Positions 8,331 to 16,504 of a stretch of 22,061 nucleotides of DNA are shown here, one piece after another. The notes beneath the pieces are model-generated. The model ran no database searches. It was not told where the DNA came from and saw only the letters and a list, made by a program, of their open reading frames with translations. Positions within the stretch are counted from its first letter, which is position 1. Each line of letters starts with the position of its first letter. Source of the DNA: Chitinophaga pinensis (GTDB taxonomy: Bacteria; Planctomycetota; Phycisphaerae; Phycisphaerales; SM1A02). The DNA lies in assembly GCA_943329105.2 (NCBI GenBank), contig CALQCP020000014.1:1-22061 (forward strand), given 5' to 3'. The translations under genes were made by a program, and so were the position numbers.

Positions 8331-9680
8331 ATGGTCAATAAGCCTAAATGTCACAAAATGTCTCGCGTGTTGGCCGCCGCAGGGCTGTTTGTGGCTCTGC
8401 TGATCACCGCATGCGATTCCACGCCGGCCGTCACTTCTGACGCCGATGCAAAGGCCAAGTCGTCAAATGGGGCCGCTCTGGCGCCTCCCGCCAACACAAA
8501 AACCGCCTCGCCGAACAAGACGGGCACCCTCACGCCCGTGACCCCCAACGGCCCCAAGCGCTTGGAGGTCAAGCGGGCAGGTGCGCCCAGTGCCCCGAGT
8601 GGTGCCACTGGCGCTTCCGGCGCGACGCCGACCTCGGCGACGCCAGCAGCAACGGCGAAACCCGCGTCAACAGCGACCCCGAGCGTTCCCACAGCGACAA
8701 CTTCGCCCGCAGCGACCGCCGCCAATGATCCGACGTTGGCCCTCATGAACCCCGAGGACGAGGTGGTAGTGACTGATGTACCACTGAGCACCAAGGGATC
8801 AGATTCTGCAGCGGGCGCCGCGGCCGCCCCTGCACCAGCTAGCGTGGCTGCCGCCCCTGGAGTCCGCGCGCCCTCCGCCGCGGAGCGCGCCGCAGCGGCC
8901 CGAATGGCTTCGACCAATGACGCGCAGCGCCAAGCGCAAGCAACCGCCGCCGCGGCACGCGCAGCGGCCCGTACTGATGTCGATGGCAACCAGACCGGCT
9001 GGAGCGTCTTGCTGGCATCAGTCACTGGCGCTGAACATCAAGCCAACGCGAACGCCATTCGCGAAGAAGTGGTTCGGCGGTACCCACAACTGAACGACGC
9101 GTACGTCAGCACCACCCAGCGCGGAAGTGTTGTGTTGGTTGGCCACTTCACGGGGCCACAAGATCCTGCGGCGCAAGCGGAGCTGAAGGTTGTCAAAGAG
9201 ATCAACGAAGGCAACATGCGCGCCTTCCCACGTGCCATGTTGACCCGCATGGGTGCAGGCGCTGAGGCTGGTCCCCCAGGACCAAACGATCTTCGCATAG
9301 TCAGGCGAACGCGTCCCAATGCAACGTTGTACTCATTGCAAATCGCAGTATGGAGCGCATTCGGAACGAACGAACTGAAGATGAGCGACATCAAGCGCTC
9401 CGCCGAAACACTGTGTCGACAGTTGCGTGCCGAAGGAAACGACGCGTACTACTTTCACGACTTCGACACCAAGACCAGCATCGTGACCGTCGGCGTCTTT
9501 GGTGCCGATGCGTACGACTCCAAGAGCACCCTCTATGCACCAGAGGTGGAAGCGGTCATGAAAAAGTTCCCCAAGCACTTGGTGAACGGAGAAGAACTCC
9601 TCATGCCAGTTGACATGCGCGACCCCACCGGAAAGACCATGCCGCAGTCACCACGGCTGGTGGAAATACCCAAGTTTTAA
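8331..9680 (+). CDS. Lipoprotein with Ala/Pro/Thr-rich spacer and two SPOR-like repeats
   Basis: This is a 449-residue exported lipoprotein. A short basic n-region and hydrophobic core end in the lipobox LITAC (Cys28). Residues about 30-210 are low complexity (Ala, Pro, Thr, Ser), typical of a spacer across the periplasm. Two related domains follow, starting near 222 (WSVLLASVTG) and near 333 (YSLQIAVWS). Each has an N-terminal strand, a helix containing a run of charged residues, and a strand of the type VVLVGHF or VTVGVFG. This is the beta-alpha-beta layout of SPOR (sporulation/cell-division-related, peptidoglycan-binding) domains. The link to SPOR rests on pattern only. A start at 8358 (Met10) is equally possible, since neither ATG has a clear SD. 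The role is probably in the cell envelope. Confidence 0.72.
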   Translation: MVNKPKCHKMSRVLAAAGLFVALLITACDSTPAVTSDADAKAKSSNGAALAPPANTKTASPNKTGTLTPVTPNGPKRLEVKRAGAPSAPSGATGASGATPTSATPAATAKPASTATPSVPTATTSPAATAANDPTLALMNPEDEVVVTDVPLSTKGSDSAAGAAAAPAPASVAAAPGVRAPSAAERAAAARMASTNDAQRQAQATAAAARAAARTDVDGNQTGWSVLLASVTGAEHQANANAIREEVVRRYPQLNDAYVSTTQRGSVVLVGHFTGPQDPAAQAELKVVKEINEGNMRAFPRAMLTRMGAGAEAGPPGPNDLRIVRRTRPNATLYSLQIAVWSAFGTNELKMSDIKRSAETLCRQLRAEGNDAYYFHDFDTKTSIVTVGVFGADAYDSKSTLYAPEVEAVMKKFPKHLVNGEELLMPVDMRDPTGKTMPQSPRLVEIPKF

Positions 9681-9742
9681 GGCTACATGTGCTCGATTTA
9701 CGCCATGAGCGCACCATTGAAATTCTCCTCTCGGCACCCGCG

Positions 9743-10372
9743 ATGCGCTTGAAGCGAGGCGGTACAGCAGTGGCGGGCGCAATGTTGTTGGCACTGATCG
9801 GATGCTCGTCACCAACAGCATCAACGGGGCCAACAGGACCAACAGGGTCGCCATCCGCACCAACAGCAGGCGCAACGATAAGTACTCCCGCTGCCGCCAT
9901 TCCAAACGCACCACCACACGCCACGGTATGGCTATTCATTTCCACAGACTGTCCAATCTGCAACAACTATCAACCAGAGCTTGAGCGGCTGCGCGCTCGC
10001 TACACACCGCTTGGCGTCGATTTCATCGGCGTCTATGCAGAGGTGCCAGTAAGTGCGGTGGAGGTGGCAGATCACATTCGCCAATTCGCTATCGCATACC
10101 CAACCACGGTTGATGTTGACCACGCCATCCGGAAGCGATTTGGTGTGCAGTTTGTTCCAGAAGTAGTAGTCACAGCTGGTGGGCGCGGTGCGACGGTCGA
10201 CCCTCTGGCGTTCTTGTACCGCGGGCGTATCGACGACCAGTATCCCGAGCGCGGTTCACGTCGACCGAGTGCAACAACTCATGATTTGAACGATGCGCTG
10301 CGAGACATCACCCAAGGAAATGCGCCCGCCGCACGGGTGACCACGCCGGTTGGTTGTGTCTTGGAACCATAG
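9743..10372 (+). CDS. Thioredoxin-like (redoxin) lipoprotein
   Basis: This is a 209-residue protein. The signal MRLKRGG...LLALIGC has a lipobox Cys21, followed by a collagen-like spacer with GPTGPTG, then a thioredoxin/AhpC-TSA-type fold from about residue 58. The redox motif is CPIC (70-73) after the strand VWLFISTD. A cis-Pro strand (FGVQFVPEVVV) lies near 139-148, and a YRGRIDDQY motif follows that is typical of redoxins next to cytochrome c-type proteins. The expected role is thiol-disulfide exchange or peroxide-type chemistry outside the cytoplasm. A GTG start at 9689 is possible, but the ATG at 9743 gives a clean lipoprotein signal. In many planctomycetes and acidobacteria this domain is fused to the cytochrome c / copper-monooxygenase-like unit encoded next to it here (family knowledge). 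That supports joint function. Confidence 0.82.
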   Translation: MRLKRGGTAVAGAMLLALIGCSSPTASTGPTGPTGSPSAPTAGATISTPAAAIPNAPPHATVWLFISTDCPICNNYQPELERLRARYTPLGVDFIGVYAEVPVSAVEVADHIRQFAIAYPTTVDVDHAIRKRFGVQFVPEVVVTAGGRGATVDPLAFLYRGRIDDQYPERGSRRPSATTHDLNDALRDITQGNAPAARVTTPVGCVLEP

Positions 10373-10425
10373 ATCTTTGAGCGTCTCGAAGTAGCAAAGT
10401 CCGATGAACGCCTAGGCTTCCATTC

Positions 10426-12063
10426 ATGCTTCATTTATCGGCAATTCTTGCAGCGCATGCAGTACTCGCTCACGGAGTGGTGGATGTTGCGACGTCGCCT
10501 TCGCCGCTGCCATCTGCATGGTCGCTCTTCAGCGCGCATTGTCTTAGCTGCCACAGCCAGGGCGGTAGTTCTCCACTTCGGTTGGATACGCGTGCTGCTA
10601 TCGCACGCAAAGCGCCCACCATTGCAACAGTACTACGCGAGCATTTCATGCCACCATGGCTTCCAGCTGGTGGCGGACCATTTCATCACTCAAGCATGAC
10701 CGATACCGAGCGCGCGGCAATCACCGCGTGGGCAACGGCAGGTGCAATCGATGCGCCACTCACCGCGCCTGATGCCGCCGTAGTGCTAGCACCACCCGCG
10801 CCCACCGAAGTACCTGTATCACCCGTCTCACCACCTCTTCCGCAAATCACTGCATCAACCACAGCCATTGCCCTCGCGACTGGCTGGACTATTCCCGCTG
10901 ATGGCATCCACATGCGCACGTTTGCCGTGCACTCGCCCGCGCTTCCCGATCGCGTTCACGCGGTGCGTATGACGCGCGATTCAGCGGCGGTGGAACGCGC
11001 CATGGTGAGCGTTGATCCAAGCGGAAATGTGTTGCAACTGGACAACATTGACCCCGGAGATGGCGCTCATACACGCGGTGATGGCCCTGTTTCCTCGGCT
11101 GGATCGTTCGCCATGCTTGGCGCCGACAGTGTTTGGGAGCTACCTGACCAGTGGTCAATTCGTCCCGGGTTGGGCGACTTAGTGGTGGAACTGCACGCCA
11201 CTGGTCGTGGCGCAGAAACGCCCGCTGCAGTGAAGTTGTCGTTCGTCGCCGGAGTACCCACCGACCGGCTTGCAGAAGTGTTTGCGGCGGGTCCACTCGG
11301 TGCCGTCCGCATTGAGCGCACCGATCGATCAATACGGACCGAGAGCGCACCACTGGTCGTTGATGTGGAGGCTGGAGTGCTTGGGCTGCGCACTGATGAG
11401 CGCTGCACATCCGTTCGCGTATGCGCCGTAGCGCCCGACGGTGTGGAGCGGGTTCTTCTGGAGATTCCCGCCTACCGCGAAGGCCTTGATCGTGCCTATC
11501 GATTCGCTACGCCGATCGAACTTGTTCGTGGTACGAACATTCGTATTGACACAGTTCATAGCGACGTGCTTGCGGCAAATCAATCCAAGCCTATGGCGAT
11601 TCTCTGGTGTGCGCGCACTGGCGTCGCTGACGCTGGAGAGCGCACCACCGCGCCACTCACGTCACTTGCGCCGATCACCGCGGCCGACTTGGCAGGCACC
11701 GCATCAACCGATGGACTCACGTGGTTCGATGCAGTCTCTGCATGCAACACCCGCAGCGCCCACGACGGCTTGGTGGCTGCATACCGAGTGCAACACACAC
11801 AGCGCGCTGATGGTCACATTGTGCGGGCGCAAGTCACACGGACTGATGGCAATGGCTGGCGGCTCCCCCAAGCAGCCCAGGTCACCCGAGACCCCAGCAC
11901 CCCAGCGGATCAGTGGTTTTGGACCGAGGATTCTGACGGCTTATCGGCGTTCACATTAGTGTCCCCTTGTGACCTCCGGCGCGATACTTTGCCCCCAAGT
12001 GCCCGAATTTCTGGGGTCTTGGCAGCAATCACCCGTCCCGTAGTGGCGAACCCCGCCAAGTAG
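10426..12063 (+). CDS. Exported cytochrome c / copper-monooxygenase-like / FGE-like chimera
   Basis: This is a 545-residue protein with a signal peptide (about 1-20). Residues 31-125 form a c-type heme domain, with CLSCH at 39-43 and a probable distal Met in FMPPW (Met75), followed by a TDTERAAITAWATAGA helix typical of this family. The middle (about 145-415) has the layout of the copper type II ascorbate-dependent monooxygenase-like region (TIPADGIHMRTF; GDLVVELHATGRG, where relatives have a VHYH-type motif; a late VHSDVLAANQSKP strand). Most copper-binding histidines look lost. The end (about 428-530) resembles a shortened formylglycine-generating-enzyme/sulfatase-modifying domain: LTWFDAVSACNTRS, NGWRLPQAAQV, then W.W..D....FTLV. 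The FGE catalytic cysteine motif is missing. It is probably an electron-transfer or binding protein in the periplasm. Confidence 0.78.
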   Translation: MLHLSAILAAHAVLAHGVVDVATSPSPLPSAWSLFSAHCLSCHSQGGSSPLRLDTRAAIARKAPTIATVLREHFMPPWLPAGGGPFHHSSMTDTERAAITAWATAGAIDAPLTAPDAAVVLAPPAPTEVPVSPVSPPLPQITASTTAIALATGWTIPADGIHMRTFAVHSPALPDRVHAVRMTRDSAAVERAMVSVDPSGNVLQLDNIDPGDGAHTRGDGPVSSAGSFAMLGADSVWELPDQWSIRPGLGDLVVELHATGRGAETPAAVKLSFVAGVPTDRLAEVFAAGPLGAVRIERTDRSIRTESAPLVVDVEAGVLGLRTDERCTSVRVCAVAPDGVERVLLEIPAYREGLDRAYRFATPIELVRGTNIRIDTVHSDVLAANQSKPMAILWCARTGVADAGERTTAPLTSLAPITAADLAGTASTDGLTWFDAVSACNTRSAHDGLVAAYRVQHTQRADGHIVRAQVTRTDGNGWRLPQAAQVTRDPSTPADQWFWTEDSDGLSAFTLVSPCDLRRDTLPPSARISGVLAAITRPVVANPAK

Positions 12064-12144
12064 TTGCATGATCGAGTGCAGCCGCGTGGTGCTGCCCCGA
12101 ACTCAGCCACGGTCACTTCGTAGCACCCGCCAGAGACCATTGAA

Positions 12145-13287
12145 ATGAAGATTCCCACCATCACCATCTGTGGCGTCGCACTTGCTTGCGCCAGCGCCGG
12201 GTTTGCCGTTCCACCAACCGTAACGCAGTGGAAACTCAACGCCACTGGAGCCACTGGATACGGCGGCGCGGTAGCCGATGTCACGCTGGTTCGATACTCC
12301 ACCACCAATGTCTATGTCACTTGCAGTGGCATCCCGAGTTACACCATTGGGCCGTGGAATAGCCCGAACACCGCGACCGCTCTGAATTGGGTTTACAAGC
12401 TTCCACTCAACCCAGTGCAAAATACCGGCACCACAACAACGGTTGGCTTGGGTCACGCAGCAGTGCTCCGTGATGGAACCGCCATCTACAACGCGCGCGA
12501 CGCGCGCAGCTACAACAACCTGGGCATCTGGAATCAGACAGCATGGGTCTTCGAGCGCGGCAGCTTTGATAGTTGCTACGGTCACCCATCACCGGGACGC
12601 GAGTACCACCCGCACGCGTATCCAACATGCTTGCTTGGTGCAATTGATGTCACCAAGCATTCGCCACTCATTGGGTTTGCCTTCGATGGATTCCCAATTT
12701 ACGGCCCGTTCGGCTACGCGAACGCGAATGGAACCGGCGGCGTCACTCGGATCACGTCAAGTTTCCAACCACGCCAAATCACCGCGCGCACCACGCTTGC
12801 AAACGGAACGCAGCTCACAGCAAGTCAGTACGGCCCTGCGATCAGCACCGCGTTTCCACTCGGTTGCTACGTTGAGGACTGGCAGTACATCGCCGCAAGT
12901 GGTCACCTTGATCGACACAATGGTCGCATATGCGTTACACCGGAGTACCCCGCTGGGACGTACTGCTACTTCGTCACCGTCAACGCAGTGATGGAACCCG
13001 TGTATCCGTACACGTTGGGTGAAACCTATTACGGTGTGGTTCCTGCAGGAAATACTGGTCCGAACGGCGGGCACAACACTCCCGGTAGCGGCGAGTCGGT
13101 GCAAACATTGGTGGGCGGGCTGTGCGTCGCAGACATCGATGGCTCGCGCATCGTGGATGGCGCAGACCTTGGGTCGCTCCTATCCAACTGGGGCGACGGT
13201 GGTGGTGCTGGCGACTTTGATCGCAATGGCGTCGTCAATGGTCCTGACCTCGCCGTGTTGCTCGCGGGGTGGGGACCGTGCCCATGA
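12145..13287 (+). CDS. Exported YHYH-domain protein with C-terminal dockerin-like modules
   Basis: This is a 380-residue protein with a signal peptide (about 1-21, ending GFAVP). The body matches the YHYH domain. The signature region reads REYHPHAYPTC near 152-162, with Pro where the second Tyr usually stands, followed by HSPLIGFAFDGFPIYGPFGY (about 172-191), the most conserved part of the family. The C-terminus (about 328-380) holds two dockerin-like Ca-binding repeats: DIDGSRIVDGADLGSLLSNW and DFDRNGVVNGPDLAVLLAGW. YHYH proteins are secreted and of unknown function. The dockerin-like end is a common export or attachment module in Phycisphaerae (established knowledge of the clade, not shown here). 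Its stop overlaps the next start by 4 bp, so the two proteins are made together. The start has no strong SD. Confidence 0.85.
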   Translation: MKIPTITICGVALACASAGFAVPPTVTQWKLNATGATGYGGAVADVTLVRYSTTNVYVTCSGIPSYTIGPWNSPNTATALNWVYKLPLNPVQNTGTTTTVGLGHAAVLRDGTAIYNARDARSYNNLGIWNQTAWVFERGSFDSCYGHPSPGREYHPHAYPTCLLGAIDVTKHSPLIGFAFDGFPIYGPFGYANANGTGGVTRITSSFQPRQITARTTLANGTQLTASQYGPAISTAFPLGCYVEDWQYIAASGHLDRHNGRICVTPEYPAGTYCYFVTVNAVMEPVYPYTLGETYYGVVPAGNTGPNGGHNTPGSGESVQTLVGGLCVADIDGSRIVDGADLGSLLSNWGDGGGAGDFDRNGVVNGPDLAVLLAGWGPCP

Positions 13288-14696
13288 CCTCACGCGTCGC
13301 ATTGTCAACCTTGGTGTTAGCCATCACGGCAATTGCGAGTGCGGGGACCAGTACGTGCATTGGCGACCTCGACAACAATGGCATTGTGGACGGCGTCGAT
13401 CTTGGGCGGATCTTGAGCGCTTGGGGAACACCCGAGCTTGATCTGTCTGGCGACGGCAACGTCGATGGCATTGAACTCGGGATGGTCCTCGCCGGATGGG
13501 GCTCGTGCCCAGTGCCCGTAGAGTGGTCGATCGTTACCCAGTTGACGTCAACATCCACTATTGCACTTGATGCCACGGGTGCCACGGTGAAGACGTGGAC
13601 TGGTGGCGGCCAAGGCGCCAGTGTCGCGTACCTACGACCGGATGGCTCACTCGTTCGCCCGTGCGTTTATCCCGGCGGATCGCTCAGTTCTGCGGGTCGA
13701 GGCGGTCGAATTCAGATCTTTTCACCATCAGGAACACTGCAGAATGACTTAGTGGTTGCCACAAGCACGTCACAGCAGCACCACGACATTCGGCCAATGC
13801 CGAACGGAAACATTCTCTGTGTTGTCTGGGACGTTCGATCGGTAGCGGAACAAACCGCTGCTGGTCGGATCAACGCTACAGCCTCGGTGTGGTCTGAGCA
13901 GATTTTGGAACTCAAGCCCACTGGCACCAGCACCTATGACATCGTCTGGCAATGGAAGGCGTGGGACCACCTTGCGCAAGATGTTGCACCCGGATCCGTA
14001 AATTACACCGTTGTTGCAAGTCATCCCGAACTGATTGACGCTAATTACAGCCCCGCTGCCTCGCCGGTTGATTGGATTCATATGAATTCCATCGATTACA
14101 ACGCCGAGCGTGACGAGATTGTGGTGAGTTCGCGTTCCTGGTCAGAACTGTGGGTGATTGACCACTCAACCACCACGGCGCAAGCTGCTTCGCACACCGG
14201 CGGCGCGCGTGGTCGTGGCGGCGATCTTCTCTATCGATGGGGAAATCCATTGGCCTCGCGTCGCGGAACGACGGCCGATCGCAATTTCTATGTGTGTCAC
14301 TCTGCCACGTGGATTCCTGCTGGAATGCCCGGAGCGGGCAACATCATGGTGTTTAACAATGGCGATCGCACCGGCAATACCAACGACTGGGCACAGGTTG
14401 TAGAACTTGCGCCACCGCGTGATACATCGGGGGGCTACGTTGTTCCCGCAACCGCGGCGTTTGGTCCAACAGTCCCAACATGGACAGTGGGTAGTGCTGG
14501 TGCATTCTACGGCGGGCCAACCCAATGCGGCGCATTCCGCACACTCAGCAACACCACGCTCATCACTCTGACTTCTTCAGACACACTGTTTGAAGTGGAT
14601 GCTTCGGGGAACACCATTTCCACACGGACCCTCACCGGCAGCGTCGCTCGGGTGCCTCGCTATCGGATGGTGAACGGCCTGTGGATTGGGCCATGA
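13284..14696 (+). CDS. Exported arylsulfotransferase (ASST)-like protein with N-terminal dockerin-like modules
   Basis: This is a 470-residue protein with a signal peptide (about 1-20). It then has two dockerin-like repeats (DLDNNGIVDGVDLGRILSAW and DLSGDGNVDGIELGMVLAGW, about 27-72) before the main domain. The main domain has beta-propeller signatures of the ASST family: HHDIRPMPNGNIL near 165, DWIHMNSIDY near 262-271, IVVSSRSWSELWVID near 279, and LLYRWGNP. Family members transfer sulfate between phenolic compounds outside the cytoplasm, but many planctomycete homologues are uncharacterised. I chose the ATG at 13284 (ATGA overlap with the YHYH gene, preceded by a GGGGTGGGG stretch). A GTG at 13269 would add five residues. 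A 20-bp tandem repeat begins right at its stop codon. Confidence 0.8.
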   Translation: MTSRVALSTLVLAITAIASAGTSTCIGDLDNNGIVDGVDLGRILSAWGTPELDLSGDGNVDGIELGMVLAGWGSCPVPVEWSIVTQLTSTSTIALDATGATVKTWTGGGQGASVAYLRPDGSLVRPCVYPGGSLSSAGRGGRIQIFSPSGTLQNDLVVATSTSQQHHDIRPMPNGNILCVVWDVRSVAEQTAAGRINATASVWSEQILELKPTGTSTYDIVWQWKAWDHLAQDVAPGSVNYTVVASHPELIDANYSPAASPVDWIHMNSIDYNAERDEIVVSSRSWSELWVIDHSTTTAQAASHTGGARGRGGDLLYRWGNPLASRRGTTADRNFYVCHSATWIPAGMPGAGNIMVFNNGDRTGNTNDWAQVVELAPPRDTSGGYVVPATAAFGPTVPTWTVGSAGAFYGGPTQCGAFRTLSNTTLITLTSSDTLFEVDASGNTISTRTLTGSVARVPRYRMVNGLWIGP

Positions 14697-14732
14697 TGGT
14701 GCTTGATGGCGCATGATGGCGCTTGATGACCA
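14693..14732. repeat. Two tandem 20-bp imperfect repeats
   Basis: The 20-base unit starting ATGATGG(T/C)GCTTGATG occurs at 14693-14712 and again at 14713-14732, with a few mismatches near the end of the second copy. The first copy contains the TGA stop of the ASST-like gene. No function is apparent; it could be a local slippage duplication. Confidence 0.7.
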
Positions 14733-14753
14733 CCGTTCGTACACTCGCGTGTC

Positions 14754-15881
14754 GTGACGGCTTCACACCACATCCTTGGTCAATCGCGCGCGCTTCGTGC
14801 ACTTGGGTGTGCGCTTGCAAGTGGGCACGTGCACCACGCCTGGATTTTTCACGGTCCGGCTGGGGTAGGGAAGTTTCGAACCGCTGAGGAATTTGCTCGG
14901 ATCCTGCTTGATCCAGCGAGTACAGCGAGTCATCGCGCAACGTTACAGGCGCCGCGGGATACCCCGTGCGCACGACTGATTGACGCTGGCACTCATCCCG
15001 ATTTCCACGTCATTCGCAAAGAACTTGCCAGCATCAGCGAGAGCCGCGAACTGCGCGATCGCAAGCAGATGAACATTCCGCTTGAACTGCTGCGCGAGCG
15101 AATGCTCGGCGGGGCCACCAGTAGCGGTCGTCACCACGAAAGCGGAGTGTTCCGCACCGCGTCGCTTGGTCATGGCAAGGTGTTCATCATTGACGAGGCC
15201 GAACTCCTTGATGCTGATGGCCAAAACGCCATGCTCAAGACTCTTGAAGAGCCGCCCGCTGGAACCACCATCGTGTTGGTGACACAGCAGGAAGATCGCT
15301 TGTTGCCAACCATTCGCAGTCGATGCCAGCGTGTTGCATTTGGTCCCCTTGGTGCGCAGGAAATGGCGCAGTGGTGGAACACTGATGGTCCATCGCTTGC
15401 AGAGAGTGATCGGGCGTTCATCGAGGCCTTTGCTGAGGGGTCACCAGGCATGGCGACCCGCGCCGTTCAGCACGGAATTGCTGCTTGGAATGCTGAACTT
15501 TCCCCACTCTTTGATGCGCTGGAGAGTGGTCGCTATCCACCAGGCTTGTCAGACCGAATGGCTGAAATTGCCGACGAATTTGCAAAGGCAATTGTGGATG
15601 CAGACGACAGCGCGTCCAAGGAAGCAGCAAATCGCTTAGGCGTACGTTTGCTTGCGCAACTGTTAGGACTTCGCGTGCGCCGCGCGCTTGCAGTTGCAGC
15701 GTCGTCGAACGACACCGTCGCGCTCGAGCGCTGGATTGGTGCCAGTGAAATACTTTCGGAGTTTGAGCAGCACGTTCGTTCAGCAGTGAACTTGAAGCAT
15801 GCATTTGCCAATCTCGTTGCGCAGTGGGTGAGTCGACTGGCACCACAGCAATCAGCGACCGGAGCCGGCCGTGGCCGCTGA
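14754..15881 (+). CDS. holB: DNA polymerase III clamp-loader subunit delta prime
   Basis: This 375-residue AAA+ clamp-loader subunit helps load the sliding clamp on primed DNA in the cytoplasm. Visible motifs are an N-terminal GQ..A...L start, Walker A-like GPAGVGKF (34-41), a Walker B-like KVFIIDEAELL near 142-152, the KTLEEPP motif and the SRC motif (TIRSRCQ near 188-194). The residue after the Walker Lys is Phe rather than Thr/Ser. This fits delta-prime subunits, which usually do not hydrolyse ATP. The four-Cys zinc module found in many relatives is not seen. The start is GTG at 14754, with no in-frame ATG nearby. It overlaps the following CYTH gene by 11 bp. Confidence 0.87.
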   Translation: MTASHHILGQSRALRALGCALASGHVHHAWIFHGPAGVGKFRTAEEFARILLDPASTASHRATLQAPRDTPCARLIDAGTHPDFHVIRKELASISESRELRDRKQMNIPLELLRERMLGGATSSGRHHESGVFRTASLGHGKVFIIDEAELLDADGQNAMLKTLEEPPAGTTIVLVTQQEDRLLPTIRSRCQRVAFGPLGAQEMAQWWNTDGPSLAESDRAFIEAFAEGSPGMATRAVQHGIAAWNAELSPLFDALESGRYPPGLSDRMAEIADEFAKAIVDADDSASKEAANRLGVRLLAQLLGLRVRRALAVAASSNDTVALERWIGASEILSEFEQHVRSAVNLKHAFANLVAQWVSRLAPQQSATGAGRGR

Positions 15882-16410
15882 GATTGAACGGGTCTACTTG
15901 CTGCGTGCGCTACCGACACCGTTGCCACGCGGCGAAGTGTGGCGTATCGACCAAGGCTATTTGCCGCTCCAATCCCAAGTGATTGATGGCAGTTCGCATG
16001 GCTCAGGCGCGCCCATCCCTCCACATCAACTTGAAGGTCGCCTGCGGCGCATCACCCACTCCGATGGCTCGGTTGAGCACATTCACACCATCAAGAGTGG
16101 TATTGGGTTGGTTCGTCAGGAAATGGAACGCAGCATCGATTCTGAAACATTTGCGCGCGAGTGGCCACGAACGTTCGGCCGCCGGCTGGAGAAGGTGCGA
16201 ACGCGGATAACAGTTGGCGACCGTCTATGGGAAATTGATCAGTTCACCCAGATTCCACTGGTGCTCGCCGAGTGTGAGTTGCCATCAACAGACGCTCCTC
16301 TTGATATCCCAGACTGGCTTGCACCATTCATCGTGCGTGAGGTCACCGAGGAACCTGGGTTCCGCAATGCCGAACTAGCGCTCCGTTCCGGGCTGTTGAC
16401 CGGGCAATAA
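15871..16410 (+). CDS. CYTH-domain protein (triphosphate-binding tunnel fold)
   Basis: This is a 179-residue protein. It starts EIERVYLL, matching the N-terminal CYTH signature ExExK except that the Lys is replaced by Val. Later family features are EGRLRRI near 55-61, the strand LVLAECELPS near 130, and the ending VTEEPGFRNAELA, which is characteristic of bacterial CYTH proteins. Family members act on organic or inorganic triphosphates (tripolyphosphatase, thiamine triphosphatase, class IV adenylate cyclase). Which of these applies here cannot be told, and the missing Lys leaves activity open. The GTG start at 15871 has GGAG about 9 bases upstream and overlaps the end of holB by 11 bp, so it is probably cotranscribed with holB. 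Confidence 0.8.
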   Translation: MAAEIERVYLLRALPTPLPRGEVWRIDQGYLPLQSQVIDGSSHGSGAPIPPHQLEGRLRRITHSDGSVEHIHTIKSGIGLVRQEMERSIDSETFAREWPRTFGRRLEKVRTRITVGDRLWEIDQFTQIPLVLAECELPSTDAPLDIPDWLAPFIVREVTEEPGFRNAELALRSGLLTGQ

Positions 16411-16504
16411 TCCGGCGGTCGCGCGCGTGGTGCGCGCCGCGCGATTTCCGTTACGATTTGCGCCTCAATCCTGCGGTCGGCACCGCACCACCAAGGCAAA
16501 CACT

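Noticed and set aside
8351..9025. Long minus-strand Ala/Val-rich frame
   Set aside because: It is the shadow of the Ala/Pro/Thr spacer of the lipoprotein. There is no domain or start signal.
12078..12095. GCAGC/GCTGC inverted repeat after the cytochrome gene
   Set aside because: The stem is only 5 bp with an 8-base loop and no T run, too weak to call a terminator.
16421..16437. GCGCGC/GCGCGC inverted repeat between the CYTH gene and atpC
   Set aside because: It is simple alternating GC with a 5-base loop and no T run. Likely chance in a GC-rich gap.
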